DNA of 8,405 nucleotides. Source: JAEUPI01 sp036520715. GTDB taxonomy: Bacteria; Pseudomonadota; Gammaproteobacteria; Burkholderiales; Burkholderiaceae_C. The notes under the pieces were generated by a model. That model saw only the letters and a list, made by a program, of their open reading frames with translations, searched no databases and was not told the DNA's origin. Positions 1-6,004 of this stretch are shown in pieces. The stretch's first letter is position 1; the number at the start of each line of letters is the position of its first letter. Made by a program: the position numbers and the translations under genes. The stretch lies in contig DATDJF010000214.1 of assembly GCA_036520715.1 (NCBI GenBank), positions 1-8,405 on the forward strand, read 5' to 3'.

Positions 1-154
1 AGCCGGTCAGCGCCGCGATGCCGGTGGACGGCCGCTGCGCCGCGGCCGGCGCGCCGGCGTCGCCCGAGTCGGCCTGACGGCGCCACCACGGGCGCGTCAG
101 CAACGCCAGCGTCAGCAGCGCCATCAGCGCAGCCACCAGCACGAACGTGATCAT
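1..154 (-). CDS. ccmI: CcmI, cytochrome c maturation/ligation protein (partial, N-terminus only)
   Basis: Only the first 51 codons lie in the window; the gene continues past the left edge. The translation begins MITFVLVAALMALLTLALL, a hydrophobic membrane helix at about residues 2-19, followed by a basic RPWWRR boundary and an Ala/Pro-rich linker. This fits the start of CcmI, an inner-membrane protein whose later part (not seen here) normally carries a second helix and a periplasmic TPR domain that binds the apocytochrome C-terminus for delivery to CcmF/CcmH. The start ATG overlaps the ccmH stop as ATGA and has no Shine-Dalgarno motif, so translation is probably coupled to ccmH. The name rests mainly on position after ccmH and on the N-terminal helix. 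In E. coli the equivalent is the C-terminal half of a fused CcmH; here it is a separate gene. Confidence 0.82.
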   Translation of the reverse strand, partial: MITFVLVAALMALLTLALLTRPWWRRQADSGDAGAPAAAQRPSTGIAALTG

Positions 155-615
155 GGCCGCGCCACCGGGTCGCCGAGGTCGTTGTCGCGGTCGTCGGCTT
201 CGTCGGGGTCGAAACGATCGGGCTGCAGCCGCGCGCGCCTGCGCAGCACCAGCACCAGCACCGCAAGGCCGCCGGCCAGCAACACGGCCGGTCCGACCCA
301 CAACACGGCAGTGCTGCCCTTCAACGGCGGGCGGTAGCGGATGAAGTCGCCATAACGGTCGGTCATGAACTGGATCACCTGCTCATCGCTGGCGCCGCGC
401 GTCAATTGCTCGCGGATGTCGCGCCGCAGGTCGTCGGCGAGGCCGGCGCTGGAGTCGGCGATCGTCTGGTTCTGGCACACCAGGCAGCGCAACTCCTGCG
501 CGAGGCGCTGCATGCGCGCCTCCAGCGCCGGGTCGGCCGCCGCCGGCACCGCATCTTTCGCGCAGGCGGCTGCGGCGAACCACAGCACAGCGACCAGCCA
601 CCACACCCTAGCCAT
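151..615 (-). CDS. ccmH: CcmH, apocytochrome c thiol-reducing protein (CcmH/CycL/NrfF family)
   Basis: This encodes 154 residues. An N-terminal signal sequence (about residues 1-19) leads to a periplasmic three-helix domain holding the family motif LRCLVCQNQ at residues 42-50, with redox cysteines Cys44 and Cys47. A membrane helix follows at about 103-124 and then an acidic cytoplasmic tail. The family receives electrons from CcmG and reduces or holds the CXXCH cysteines of apocytochrome c before heme ligation by CcmF. Length matches the short CcmH form, not the fused E. coli protein. The ATG is preceded by AAGGA five bases upstream, which supports this start; it overlaps the end of ccmG by 8 bp. 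The stop overlaps ccmI as ATGA. The sequence FAAAAC before residue 19 resembles a poor lipobox but lacks the usual Leu at -3, so a lipoprotein is unlikely. Confidence 0.96.
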   Translation of the reverse strand: MARVWWLVAVLWFAAAACAKDAVPAAADPALEARMQRLAQELRCLVCQNQTIADSSAGLADDLRRDIREQLTRGASDEQVIQFMTDRYGDFIRYRPPLKGSTAVLWVGPAVLLAGGLAVLVLVLRRRARLQPDRFDPDEADDRDNDLGDPVARP

Positions 616-1138
616 TGAGTTCCTTCAGCAGCGGCACGATGCGCGTCTGCACCACCGCGGCCGTCAGCGGCCCGACGTGCTTGAAGCGGATGACGCCGCC
701 CTTGTCGATGACGAAGGTCTCGGGCACGCCGTAGACGCCGAAGTTGATGCCGGTGCGGCCGTCGGCGTCCGACAGCGACACGGTGTACGGGTCGCCCAGC
801 TGCTTCAGCCAGCCGCGGGCGTCGTCGCGCGCGTCCTTGTAGTTGAGCCCGATGATCGGCGCGTGCTTGGCGCGCGCCAGCGCCACCACCTGCGGATGCT
901 CGTCGCGGCAGGGCCCGCACCACGAGGCCCAGACGTTGAGCACCCACGCTTTGCCGAGCAGATCGTCGCGGCGCACCGTCTGGGCCGCGTCGTCCAGGCG
1001 CGGCAGCGCGAACGCCGGCGCCGGCTTGTTGATCAGCGGCGAGGGCACCGCGCGCGGATCGAGCTTGAGGCCGACCGCGAGGAAGCCCACCAGCACCAGG
1101 AACACCGCCAGCGGAATGATGAAACGCAGACTCTTCAT
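608..1138 (-). CDS. ccmG: CcmG/DsbE, thioredoxin-like thiol:disulfide oxidoreductase
   Basis: The product has 176 residues. An N-terminal membrane anchor (about residues 5-25) is followed by a periplasmic thioredoxin fold. The active site is WCGPC at residues 73-77 (Cys74, Cys77), and the family-typical loop GVYGVPETF at 134-142 includes the probable cis-Pro139 next to the active site. The protein takes electrons from DsbD or CcdA and passes them to CcmH and apocytochrome c, keeping heme-binding thiols reduced. Length is normal for DsbE/CcmG. The ATG overlaps the ccmF stop as ATGA; I see no Shine-Dalgarno motif, so coupling with ccmF is likely. Distinguishing it from a generic TlpA or ResA protein relies on the GVYGVPET loop and on its place between ccmF and ccmH, both of which point clearly to CcmG. 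Confidence 0.96.
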   Translation of the reverse strand: MKSLRFIIPLAVFLVLVGFLAVGLKLDPRAVPSPLINKPAPAFALPRLDDAAQTVRRDDLLGKAWVLNVWASWCGPCRDEHPQVVALARAKHAPIIGLNYKDARDDARGWLKQLGDPYTVSLSDADGRTGINFGVYGVPETFVIDKGGVIRFKHVGPLTAAVVQTRIVPLLKELNG

Positions 1139-3123
1139 GACGCGGTGGTCATCGCCGCGGTGCCCGGTGCCGCCTGGCTCTCGCGTCGCGCGGCGCGGTA
1201 GCGGCGGTCGCTGGCGGCGAGCAGGCCGCCGAGCGCCATCAGCACGCAGCCACCCCAGATCCAGTCGACGAACGGCTTGTAGTACACGCGCACGATCCAG
1301 GCGTTGCCGCCCACCGGCTCACCGAGCGACACGTAGAGGTCGCGCGTGAAGCCGACATCGATGGCGGCCTCGGTCATCGGGTTCTGCTGCACGCGGTAGA
1401 TGCGTTTTTCCGGACGCATCGTCGCCACCGGCTTGCCGTTGCGCGTGACCTCCACCATCCCCTGTGCCGCCACGTAGTTGGGCCCTTGCAGGTCGCGCAC
1501 GCCACGGTAAGTGAAGACGTAGCCGGCGATCTCGGTGGTGTCGCCGACGTCCATCTTCAAGTCGCGTTCGACCTGGTAGGTGTTGACCATGCTGACGCCG
1601 AACGCAAACGCCGCGATGCCCAGGTGCGCCACCATCATGCCGAGCATCGCGCGCGGCAACTGGCGGGCACGCGACCACACGCTGCCGGCCACGCCGGCGC
1701 CGACCTTGAGGCGCTCCGACAGGTCGGTGGCCACCGCGAGCACGATCCACCACGACATCGCGAAGCCGAGCGTGGCCATCGCGCTGACGTGTCCGGCAAC
1801 CCACTGCGTGGCCAATGCGGCCGGCACCGTGAGCGCGATCGCCCAGCGCAGGCGGCGCACGAGGTCGCCCGCCTCGGCCTGGCGCCAGCGCGCCAGCGGC
1901 CCGATGCCCATCAGCAGCACCACCGGCACCATGATCGGCACGAACACGCTGTCGAAGTACGGCGGCCCGACCGAGATCTTGCCCATGCCCAGGGCATCGA
2001 GCACCAGCGGATACAGCGTGCCCAGCAGCACGGTGGCCATCGCCACCACCAGCATCACGTTGTTGGACAGCAGCAGCGACTCGCGCGACAGCACCGAGAA
2101 GCGCGTGCCCAGGCCCACCTGCGGCGCTCGCCACGCATAGAGCATCAGCGAGCCGCCGATCACGATGACCAGGAAGGCCAGGATGAACAGGCCGCGCTTG
2201 GGGTCGGTGGCGAAGGCGTGCACCGACGACAGCACGCCAGAGCGCACGAGGAAGGTACCGAGCAGCGACAGCGAGAACGCCATGATCGCCAGCAGCACGG
2301 TCCACGACTTGAAGGCGCCGCGCTTTTCGGTCACCGCCAGCGAGTGGATCAGCGCGGTGCCCACCAGCCACGGCATGAAGGAGGCGTTTTCCACCGGGTC
2401 CCAGAACCACCAGCCGCCCCAGCCGAGCTCGTAGTACGCCCACCAGCTGCCCAGCGCGATGCCCAGCGTGAGGAAGAACCACGCGGCGGTGGTCCACGGC
2501 CGCGTCCAGCGCGCCCAGGTGGCGTCGAGGTTGCCGCCGATCAGCGCGGCGATCGCGAAAGAAAACGCCACCGAGAAGCCGACATAGCCCATGTAGAGCA
2601 TCGGCGGGTGGAACACCATGCCCGGGTCCTGCAGCAGCGGGTTGAGGTCGCGCCCGTCGGGTGGGGCCGGCAGCAGGCGGTCGAACGGGTTGGAGGTCAG
2701 CAGCATGAACAGCAGGAAGCCCATGCTGACGAGGCCCATGACGGCGAGGATGCGCGACACCACCGGCAGCGGCAGGTGGCTGCTGAACAACGCGACGGCC
2801 AGCATCCACAGGTTGAGCATCAGCACCCACAGCAGCAGCGAACCCTCGTGGCCGCCCCACACGCCGGCGATGCGATAGTGCAGCGGCAGCGCCGAGTTGG
2901 AGTTCTCCGCCACGTACTGCACCGAGAAGTCGTTGTGCGCGAACGCGTAGGCCAGCGCCGCGAACGCGAAGGCGACCAGCAGGCACTGCGTCTGCGCCGC
3001 CGGCCGCGCCAGCAGCATCCACGGCGTGTGGCCGCGCGCCGCGCCGGCGATCGGCAGCACGCCCTGCACGATGGACACCGCCAGCGCCAGCAGCAGCGCG
3101 ATCTGGCCGAGTTCGGGAATCAT
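1135..3123 (-). CDS. ccmF: CcmF, heme lyase subunit of cytochrome c maturation
   Basis: This 662-residue polytopic inner-membrane protein attaches heme from CcmE to apocytochrome c. The tryptophan-rich heme-handling WWD motif GWGGWWFWDPVEN lies at residues 234-246. Histidines match those known in E. coli CcmF: His172 and His302 as probable periplasmic heme ligands, and His260 and His500 as probable ligands of the structural heme b. Length fits the family (about 650). The reading frame is open for another 162 codons upstream, but that part overlaps ccmE. The chosen ATG at 3123 begins MIPELGQIALLLAL, typical of CcmF, and has GGAG seven bases upstream. The start overlaps the ccmE stop as ATGA and the stop overlaps ccmG as ATGA. 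A short polar, Ala-rich tail follows the last membrane helix. Confidence 0.98.
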   Translation of the reverse strand: MIPELGQIALLLALAVSIVQGVLPIAGAARGHTPWMLLARPAAQTQCLLVAFAFAALAYAFAHNDFSVQYVAENSNSALPLHYRIAGVWGGHEGSLLLWVLMLNLWMLAVALFSSHLPLPVVSRILAVMGLVSMGFLLFMLLTSNPFDRLLPAPPDGRDLNPLLQDPGMVFHPPMLYMGYVGFSVAFSFAIAALIGGNLDATWARWTRPWTTAAWFFLTLGIALGSWWAYYELGWGGWWFWDPVENASFMPWLVGTALIHSLAVTEKRGAFKSWTVLLAIMAFSLSLLGTFLVRSGVLSSVHAFATDPKRGLFILAFLVIVIGGSLMLYAWRAPQVGLGTRFSVLSRESLLLSNNVMLVVAMATVLLGTLYPLVLDALGMGKISVGPPYFDSVFVPIMVPVVLLMGIGPLARWRQAEAGDLVRRLRWAIALTVPAALATQWVAGHVSAMATLGFAMSWWIVLAVATDLSERLKVGAGVAGSVWSRARQLPRAMLGMMVAHLGIAAFAFGVSMVNTYQVERDLKMDVGDTTEIAGYVFTYRGVRDLQGPNYVAAQGMVEVTRNGKPVATMRPEKRIYRVQQNPMTEAAIDVGFTRDLYVSLGEPVGGNAWIVRVYYKPFVDWIWGGCVLMALGGLLAASDRRYRAARRESQAAPGTAAMTTAS

Positions 3124-3584
3124 GGTTTGTCTCCGCCGACCACGGAGTGGCCGATCTTCTCGTTGGTCTTGGCGGCACGCTTGAGCGCCTCGTCGGCCTC
3201 GGGCGGCATGTAGTTCTCGTCGTGCTTGGCGAGCACCTCGCGCGCCACGAACACGCCGTCGCCGCGCAACTGGCCCTGCGCGACCACGCCTTTGCCCTCC
3301 TTGAAGAGGTCGGGCAGGATGCCCTGGTAGCGCACGGGAATCGTCTGCGCGGTGTCGGTGACCGCGAACTGCACCTCGGTGCCGTCGCGCTTGACGCTGC
3401 CCTCCTTGACCAGGCCGCCGATGCGGAACGTGCGGCCCTGCGGCGCTTCCTTGGCCGCCACCTGCGACGGCGAATAGAAGAACACCAGGTTGCTCTGGAA
3501 CGCGTTGAGCACCAGCGCGGCGGCCACGCCGACGGCGGCGACGATGCCGCCGATGAGGGCCAGGCGTTTGTGTCTGGGTTTCAT
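3120..3584 (-). CDS. ccmE: CcmE, periplasmic heme chaperone
   Basis: The product has 154 residues: a basic N-terminus (MKPRHKR), one membrane helix at about 8-27, then a periplasmic OB-fold domain. The motif AKHDENYMPPE at 119-129 contains His121, equivalent to the histidine that binds heme covalently in E. coli CcmE (His130), and Tyr125, the nearby tyrosine that contacts heme. CcmE receives heme from CcmC and carries it to CcmF. This is the HXXXY type; the cysteine-type CcmE of some archaea and deltaproteobacteria is excluded. The ATG at 3584 lies 8 nt after the ccmD stop with only a weak GAGTGAG upstream. The frame stays open much further upstream, but that part overlaps ccmC and ccmD and has no family resemblance. 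Confidence 0.97.
   Translation of the reverse strand: MKPRHKRLALIGGIVAAVGVAAALVLNAFQSNLVFFYSPSQVAAKEAPQGRTFRIGGLVKEGSVKRDGTEVQFAVTDTAQTIPVRYQGILPDLFKEGKGVVAQGQLRGDGVFVAREVLAKHDENYMPPEADEALKRAAKTNEKIGHSVVGGDKP
3124..3136 (-). promoter_or_regulatory. Shine-Dalgarno site of ccmF
   Basis: Inside the last codons of ccmE the minus strand reads GGCGGAGACAAACC then ATG. GGAG sits at 3131-3134 with a seven-base spacer. It supports the ccmF start at 3123 over the longer open frame upstream, and shows that ccmF can initiate independently despite the ATGA overlap with ccmE. Confidence 0.7.
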
Positions 3585-3592
3585 CGATGCAC

Positions 3593-3751
3593 TCACTCGT
3601 GGCGCGCACCGGCGCGCAAGGCCTCGCGGCGGTGGCGGCGTGCTGCCCAAGGCTCGGCCAGCATCGTCGCCAGGCACACAGCGTACGCGCCCCACACGTA
3701 CAGGCCGTAACCGCCCATGTGCCAAAAGTCCGACCAGCTCGACCAGATCAT
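3593..3751 (-). CDS. ccmD: CcmD, small membrane protein of the heme exporter complex
   Basis: This short gene encodes 52 residues beginning MIWSSWSDFWHMGGYGLYVW. The stretch GGYGLYVWGAY at residues 13-23 is the recognisable CcmD signature; it starts the single membrane helix (about 13-32), followed by a strongly basic tail (RRHRREALRAGARHE) expected in the cytoplasm. CcmD joins CcmABC and is needed for release of heme-loaded CcmE from CcmC. The gene fills the gap between ccmC and ccmE exactly: ccmC stops at 3761 and ccmE starts 8 nt after the ccmD stop. The start is fixed by TAAGGAG, in which the ccmC stop TAA abuts the GGAG ribosome binding site, five bases before the ATG. Met12 is an alternative but would lack a ribosome binding site. 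It is easily missed by size-limited gene calling. Confidence 0.95.
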   Translation of the reverse strand: MIWSSWSDFWHMGGYGLYVWGAYAVCLATMLAEPWAARRHRREALRAGARHE

Positions 3752-3763
3752 TGTTGCTCCTTA
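3752..3763 (-). promoter_or_regulatory. Shine-Dalgarno site of ccmD, abutting the ccmC stop codon
   Basis: On the minus strand the sequence reads TAAGGAGCAACA followed by the ccmD ATG. The first three bases are the ccmC stop, GGAG is the anti-16S match, and the spacer to ATG is five bases. This is one of the clearest ribosome binding sites in the operon and decides the ccmD start. Confidence 0.8.
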
Positions 3764-4504
3764 CCTCTTGACACGCAGCGCGCGCACCCACTCGGTGTCG
3801 TGCTCGCGTTCCAGCGCCAGCGCCTGCGCGCGCGTGAACACCACCGCGAACGCGTAGGCCCAGAACGCAAACGTCATCAACAGCATCGCCAGCAGCATGG
3901 TCTGCGCCATCTTCGGCGCCGCCGTCAGGCTGACGGTGGCGCCCTGGTGCAGCGTGTTCCACCAGCGCACCGAGAAATAGATGATCGGCACGTTGACCGC
4001 GCCGACGATCGCCAGCACCGCACCCGCCTTGTCGCCGCGCACCACGTCGTCGATCGACGCCACCAGCGCGATGAAGCCTAGATACAGGAACAGCAGGATC
4101 AGTTCCGAGGTGAGCCGCGCGTCCCACACCCACCAGGTGCCCCAGGTCGGCTTGCCCCAGAACGAGCCGGTCCATAGTGCCAGAAAGGTGAAGAGGGCGC
4201 CGGTGGGCGCCAGCGCCCGCGCCAGCATCGACGCCATGCGGGCGTTGAACATCCAGCCGATCGCCGCCCAAAAGGCCATCGCCAGGTACAGGATCATCGA
4301 CATCCAGGCGGCCGGCACGTGGATGAAGATGATGCGGTACGAGTCGCCCTGCGTGGCGTCGGTCGGCGCCACGAAGAATCCGATGTAAAGCCCGATGGCC
4401 GTCAGCAGAAGCGCGATCGCCCACAGCCACGGATTGACGGCATCGGCCAGCGCATAGAAGCGCGACGGCGCCGCAAAGGTGAACCATCGGATCGGCTGGC
4501 TCAT
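3761..4504 (-). CDS. ccmC: CcmC, heme-handling membrane protein (heme delivery to CcmE)
   Basis: The product has 247 residues and six predicted membrane helices. The WWD-type motif WGTWWVWDARLTSE at residues 121-134 lies in the second periplasmic loop. Flanking histidines His62 (in IIFIHVPAAW) and His186 (in WWNTLHQG) match the two essential axial ligands of E. coli CcmC (His60, His184). CcmC presents heme on its periplasmic face and drives covalent attachment to CcmE. The chosen ATG at 4504 gives MSQPIRWFTF, the usual start for the family. A second in-frame ATG 33 bp upstream would add 11 unrelated residues lying inside ccmB, and is less likely. The ccmB stop is 7 nt upstream of the ATG, with a weak GGAATGAG. 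Length is normal. Confidence 0.97.
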   Translation of the reverse strand: MSQPIRWFTFAAPSRFYALADAVNPWLWAIALLLTAIGLYIGFFVAPTDATQGDSYRIIFIHVPAAWMSMILYLAMAFWAAIGWMFNARMASMLARALAPTGALFTFLALWTGSFWGKPTWGTWWVWDARLTSELILLFLYLGFIALVASIDDVVRGDKAGAVLAIVGAVNVPIIYFSVRWWNTLHQGATVSLTAAPKMAQTMLLAMLLMTFAFWAYAFAVVFTRAQALALEREHDTEWVRALRVKR

Positions 4505-4511
4505 CGGGGTC

Positions 4512-5180
4512 TCATTCCAACGCAATGTGCAAGGCAAACGAGGTGGCGAGCGGCGCCGTCAGCGCCGTGACGATCAGCAGCGCTCCCAGCAGCGAAAAAT
4601 GCCCCGCGGCGGATTGTCCCGCATCGACCGCGCCGACCGCGCCGGCGCCGAAGATCAGCGCCGGGATCGCCAGCGGCAGTATCAACAGAATCAATAACAC
4701 ACCGGCGCTGCGCAGCCCCAGCGTCAGCGCCGCGCCGAGGCCGCCGAGCAGGCTGAGGATCGGGGTGCCGAGCAGCAGCGAGCCCATCAGAGTCGCCAGC
4801 GCCGGGGTGCTCATGTCGAGCAACAGGCCGATCAACGGCGCCGCCATCACCAGCGGCGCGCCGGTGATGGTCCAGTGTGCCGCCGCCTTCGCGCTGGCGA
4901 TCTCGAACCCCGAGTGGCCCGACAGCAGCATCTGCTCGAGCGAGCCGTCGGCGTGATCGCCGGCGTACAGGCTGGTCACCGACAGCATCGACGCCAGCAA
5001 CGCGCTGACCCACACCACGCCGGCGGCGATCTGGCGCAGCGTCTGCGGCTCGGGCCCGACGCCGAGCGGAAACAGGCTCACCGCGACGACGAAGAACACC
5101 ACCGGCAACAAGGCCTCGACGCGCCGGCGCAGCGCCAGCCGCAGGTCGCGGGCGTAGACGGCGCGAAAGGCGGTGGTCAC
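4512..5180 (-). CDS. ccmB: CcmB, membrane subunit of the Ccm ABC transporter
   Basis: The product has 222 residues and about six membrane helices (roughly 23-41, 51-72, 103-122, 128-152, 159-180, 196-216). The hydrophilic segment DHADGSLEQMLLSG at 75-88 matches the conserved cytoplasmic loop of the family (DGSLEQ) that contacts the ATPase CcmA. With CcmA and CcmC it forms the complex that uses ATP to release holo-CcmE. The start is GTG, located 4 nt after the ccmA stop, without a recognisable Shine-Dalgarno site, so translation is probably coupled to ccmA. Residues MTTAFRAVYARDLRLALRRR, an amphipathic basic N-terminus, are typical of CcmB and support this start. Length is normal. Confidence 0.96.
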   Translation of the reverse strand: MTTAFRAVYARDLRLALRRRVEALLPVVFFVVAVSLFPLGVGPEPQTLRQIAAGVVWVSALLASMLSVTSLYAGDHADGSLEQMLLSGHSGFEIASAKAAAHWTITGAPLVMAAPLIGLLLDMSTPALATLMGSLLLGTPILSLLGGLGAALTLGLRSAGVLLILLILPLAIPALIFGAGAVGAVDAGQSAAGHFSLLGALLIVTALTAPLATSFALHIALE

Positions 5181-5184
5181 CGGA

Positions 5185-5862
5185 TCAAGCGTACGGGTCG
5201 AGGTCGAACACGGCCATCTCCGGCGCCGCCGTGCCGGGCGCCTGGTGGCTGGTCAACAGCACCGCGCCGCCACGCGCCAGGTGCGCGTGCAGCAGTTCGT
5301 TGACCGCCTGCACGCCGTCGGCGTCGAGCGCGTCGTAGGGCTCGTCGAGGATCCACAACGACGCGGCGCGCTCCAGCGCGAGCCGCGCCAGCGCGGCGCG
5401 GCGGCGCTGGCCCTGCGACAGCGTGCGCACGAAGGCATCGCTGCGGGTGGCCATGCCCAGGCGCTGCAGCGCGTCGCCCAGCGTGGCGCTGTCATCGGGC
5501 CGGCCGTGCAGGCGCGCCAGGAACTGCAGCGCCTCGATCACCGTGAGGTCGTCTTTCAACGCGTTGGTGTGGCCGATGAACACCAGCGTGCGTGTGAAGC
5601 CGTCGGCCCCGCGCAGTGGCGCGCCGCCCCACAGCACGCGGCCCGATTCCGGCACCGCCAGCCCGGCAGCCAGCCGCAGCAGGCTGGTCTTGCCGCGGCC
5701 GTTGCGTCCGCGCAGCCAGGTGGCCGCGCCGGCGCGCAGCTCCAGGTCGACCCCCTTGAACAGCAGACGGTTGCCGCGCCGGCACGCCACGTCGGCCAGC
5801 GACAGCGTGGGCAGCGGCGCGGCGTGGGCGGCGCTCGCAGGCGCTGCGGCGAGGGCGGTCAC
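5185..5862 (-). CDS. ccmA: CcmA, ATPase subunit of the Ccm ABC transporter
   Basis: The product has 225 residues, an ABC-type ATPase. Walker A is GRNGRGKT at 52-59. The CcmA-specific FIGHTNALKDDLTVIEAL segment at 95-112 sits where other ABC proteins have the Q-loop. The signature is LSQGQRRR at 148-155, Walker B WILDEP at 170-175 (Asp173, catalytic Glu174), and the switch histidine is His206 in TSHQ. ATP hydrolysis is used to free heme-loaded CcmE from CcmC and CcmD. The gene is the first of the operon. The start is GTG; no other start codon occurs in frame upstream within the gap. The first 18 or so residues are Ala-rich and look like an extension compared with E. coli CcmA. A weak GGA lies about ten bases upstream of the GTG. 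Confidence 0.96.
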   Translation of the reverse strand: MTALAAAPASAAHAAPLPTLSLADVACRRGNRLLFKGVDLELRAGAATWLRGRNGRGKTSLLRLAAGLAVPESGRVLWGGAPLRGADGFTRTLVFIGHTNALKDDLTVIEALQFLARLHGRPDDSATLGDALQRLGMATRSDAFVRTLSQGQRRRAALARLALERAASLWILDEPYDALDADGVQAVNELLHAHLARGGAVLLTSHQAPGTAAPEMAVFDLDPYA

Positions 5863-5944
5863 TGGGGCGATTCCATCGGGCGACGCTTCAGTTGGATCGT
5901 GTGAAAGTCCGGCGCGGCGCGCGGCGGCCTTGCCCAGACGAAGA

Positions 5945-5950
5945 ATTGTA
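5945..5950 (-). promoter_or_regulatory. Candidate -10 element for the ccm operon
   Basis: The minus strand reads TACAAT, 5 of 6 matches to the sigma-70 -10 consensus, in a locally AT-rich patch (TTCTACAATTCTTC) within otherwise GC-rich DNA. The expected transcript start near 5938 would give a leader of about 76 nt before the ccmA GTG. No good -35 hexamer stands 16-18 bp upstream (best is CTGCGG), so this is a candidate only. The operon might also be read through from the patatin gene. Confidence 0.4.
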
Positions 5951-5974
5951 GAAGGTGGTCGCTGCCCCGCAGGC

Positions 5975-6004
5975 GCATTGCTGCCGCTCGTGCGGCAGCA
6001 ATGC
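5975..6004 (-). terminator. Perfect 13-bp inverted repeat after the patatin gene (possible terminator)
   Basis: Arms GCATTGCTGCCGC (5975-5987) and GCGGCAGCAATGC (5992-6004) are exact reverse complements around the loop TCGT. Read on the minus strand, the hairpin starts on the base directly after the patatin TGA. Neither strand has a run of T after the stem, so a classic intrinsic terminator is not supported. It could terminate with other help, stabilise the 3' end of the patatin mRNA, or reduce read-through into ccmA. The repeat itself is certain; its role is inferred. Confidence 0.5.

Noticed and set aside
1319..3178. A 619-codon minus-strand frame overlapping ccmF in a different phase
   Set aside because: It is a frame-shifted shadow of ccmF; the ccmF frame holds all the heme-binding motifs and the membrane helices.
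1486..3213. A 575-codon open frame on the plus strand opposite ccmF
   Set aside because: It is antisense to a certain gene, has a His/Arg/Gln-rich composition typical of the reverse frame in high-GC DNA, and shows no domain or ribosome binding site.
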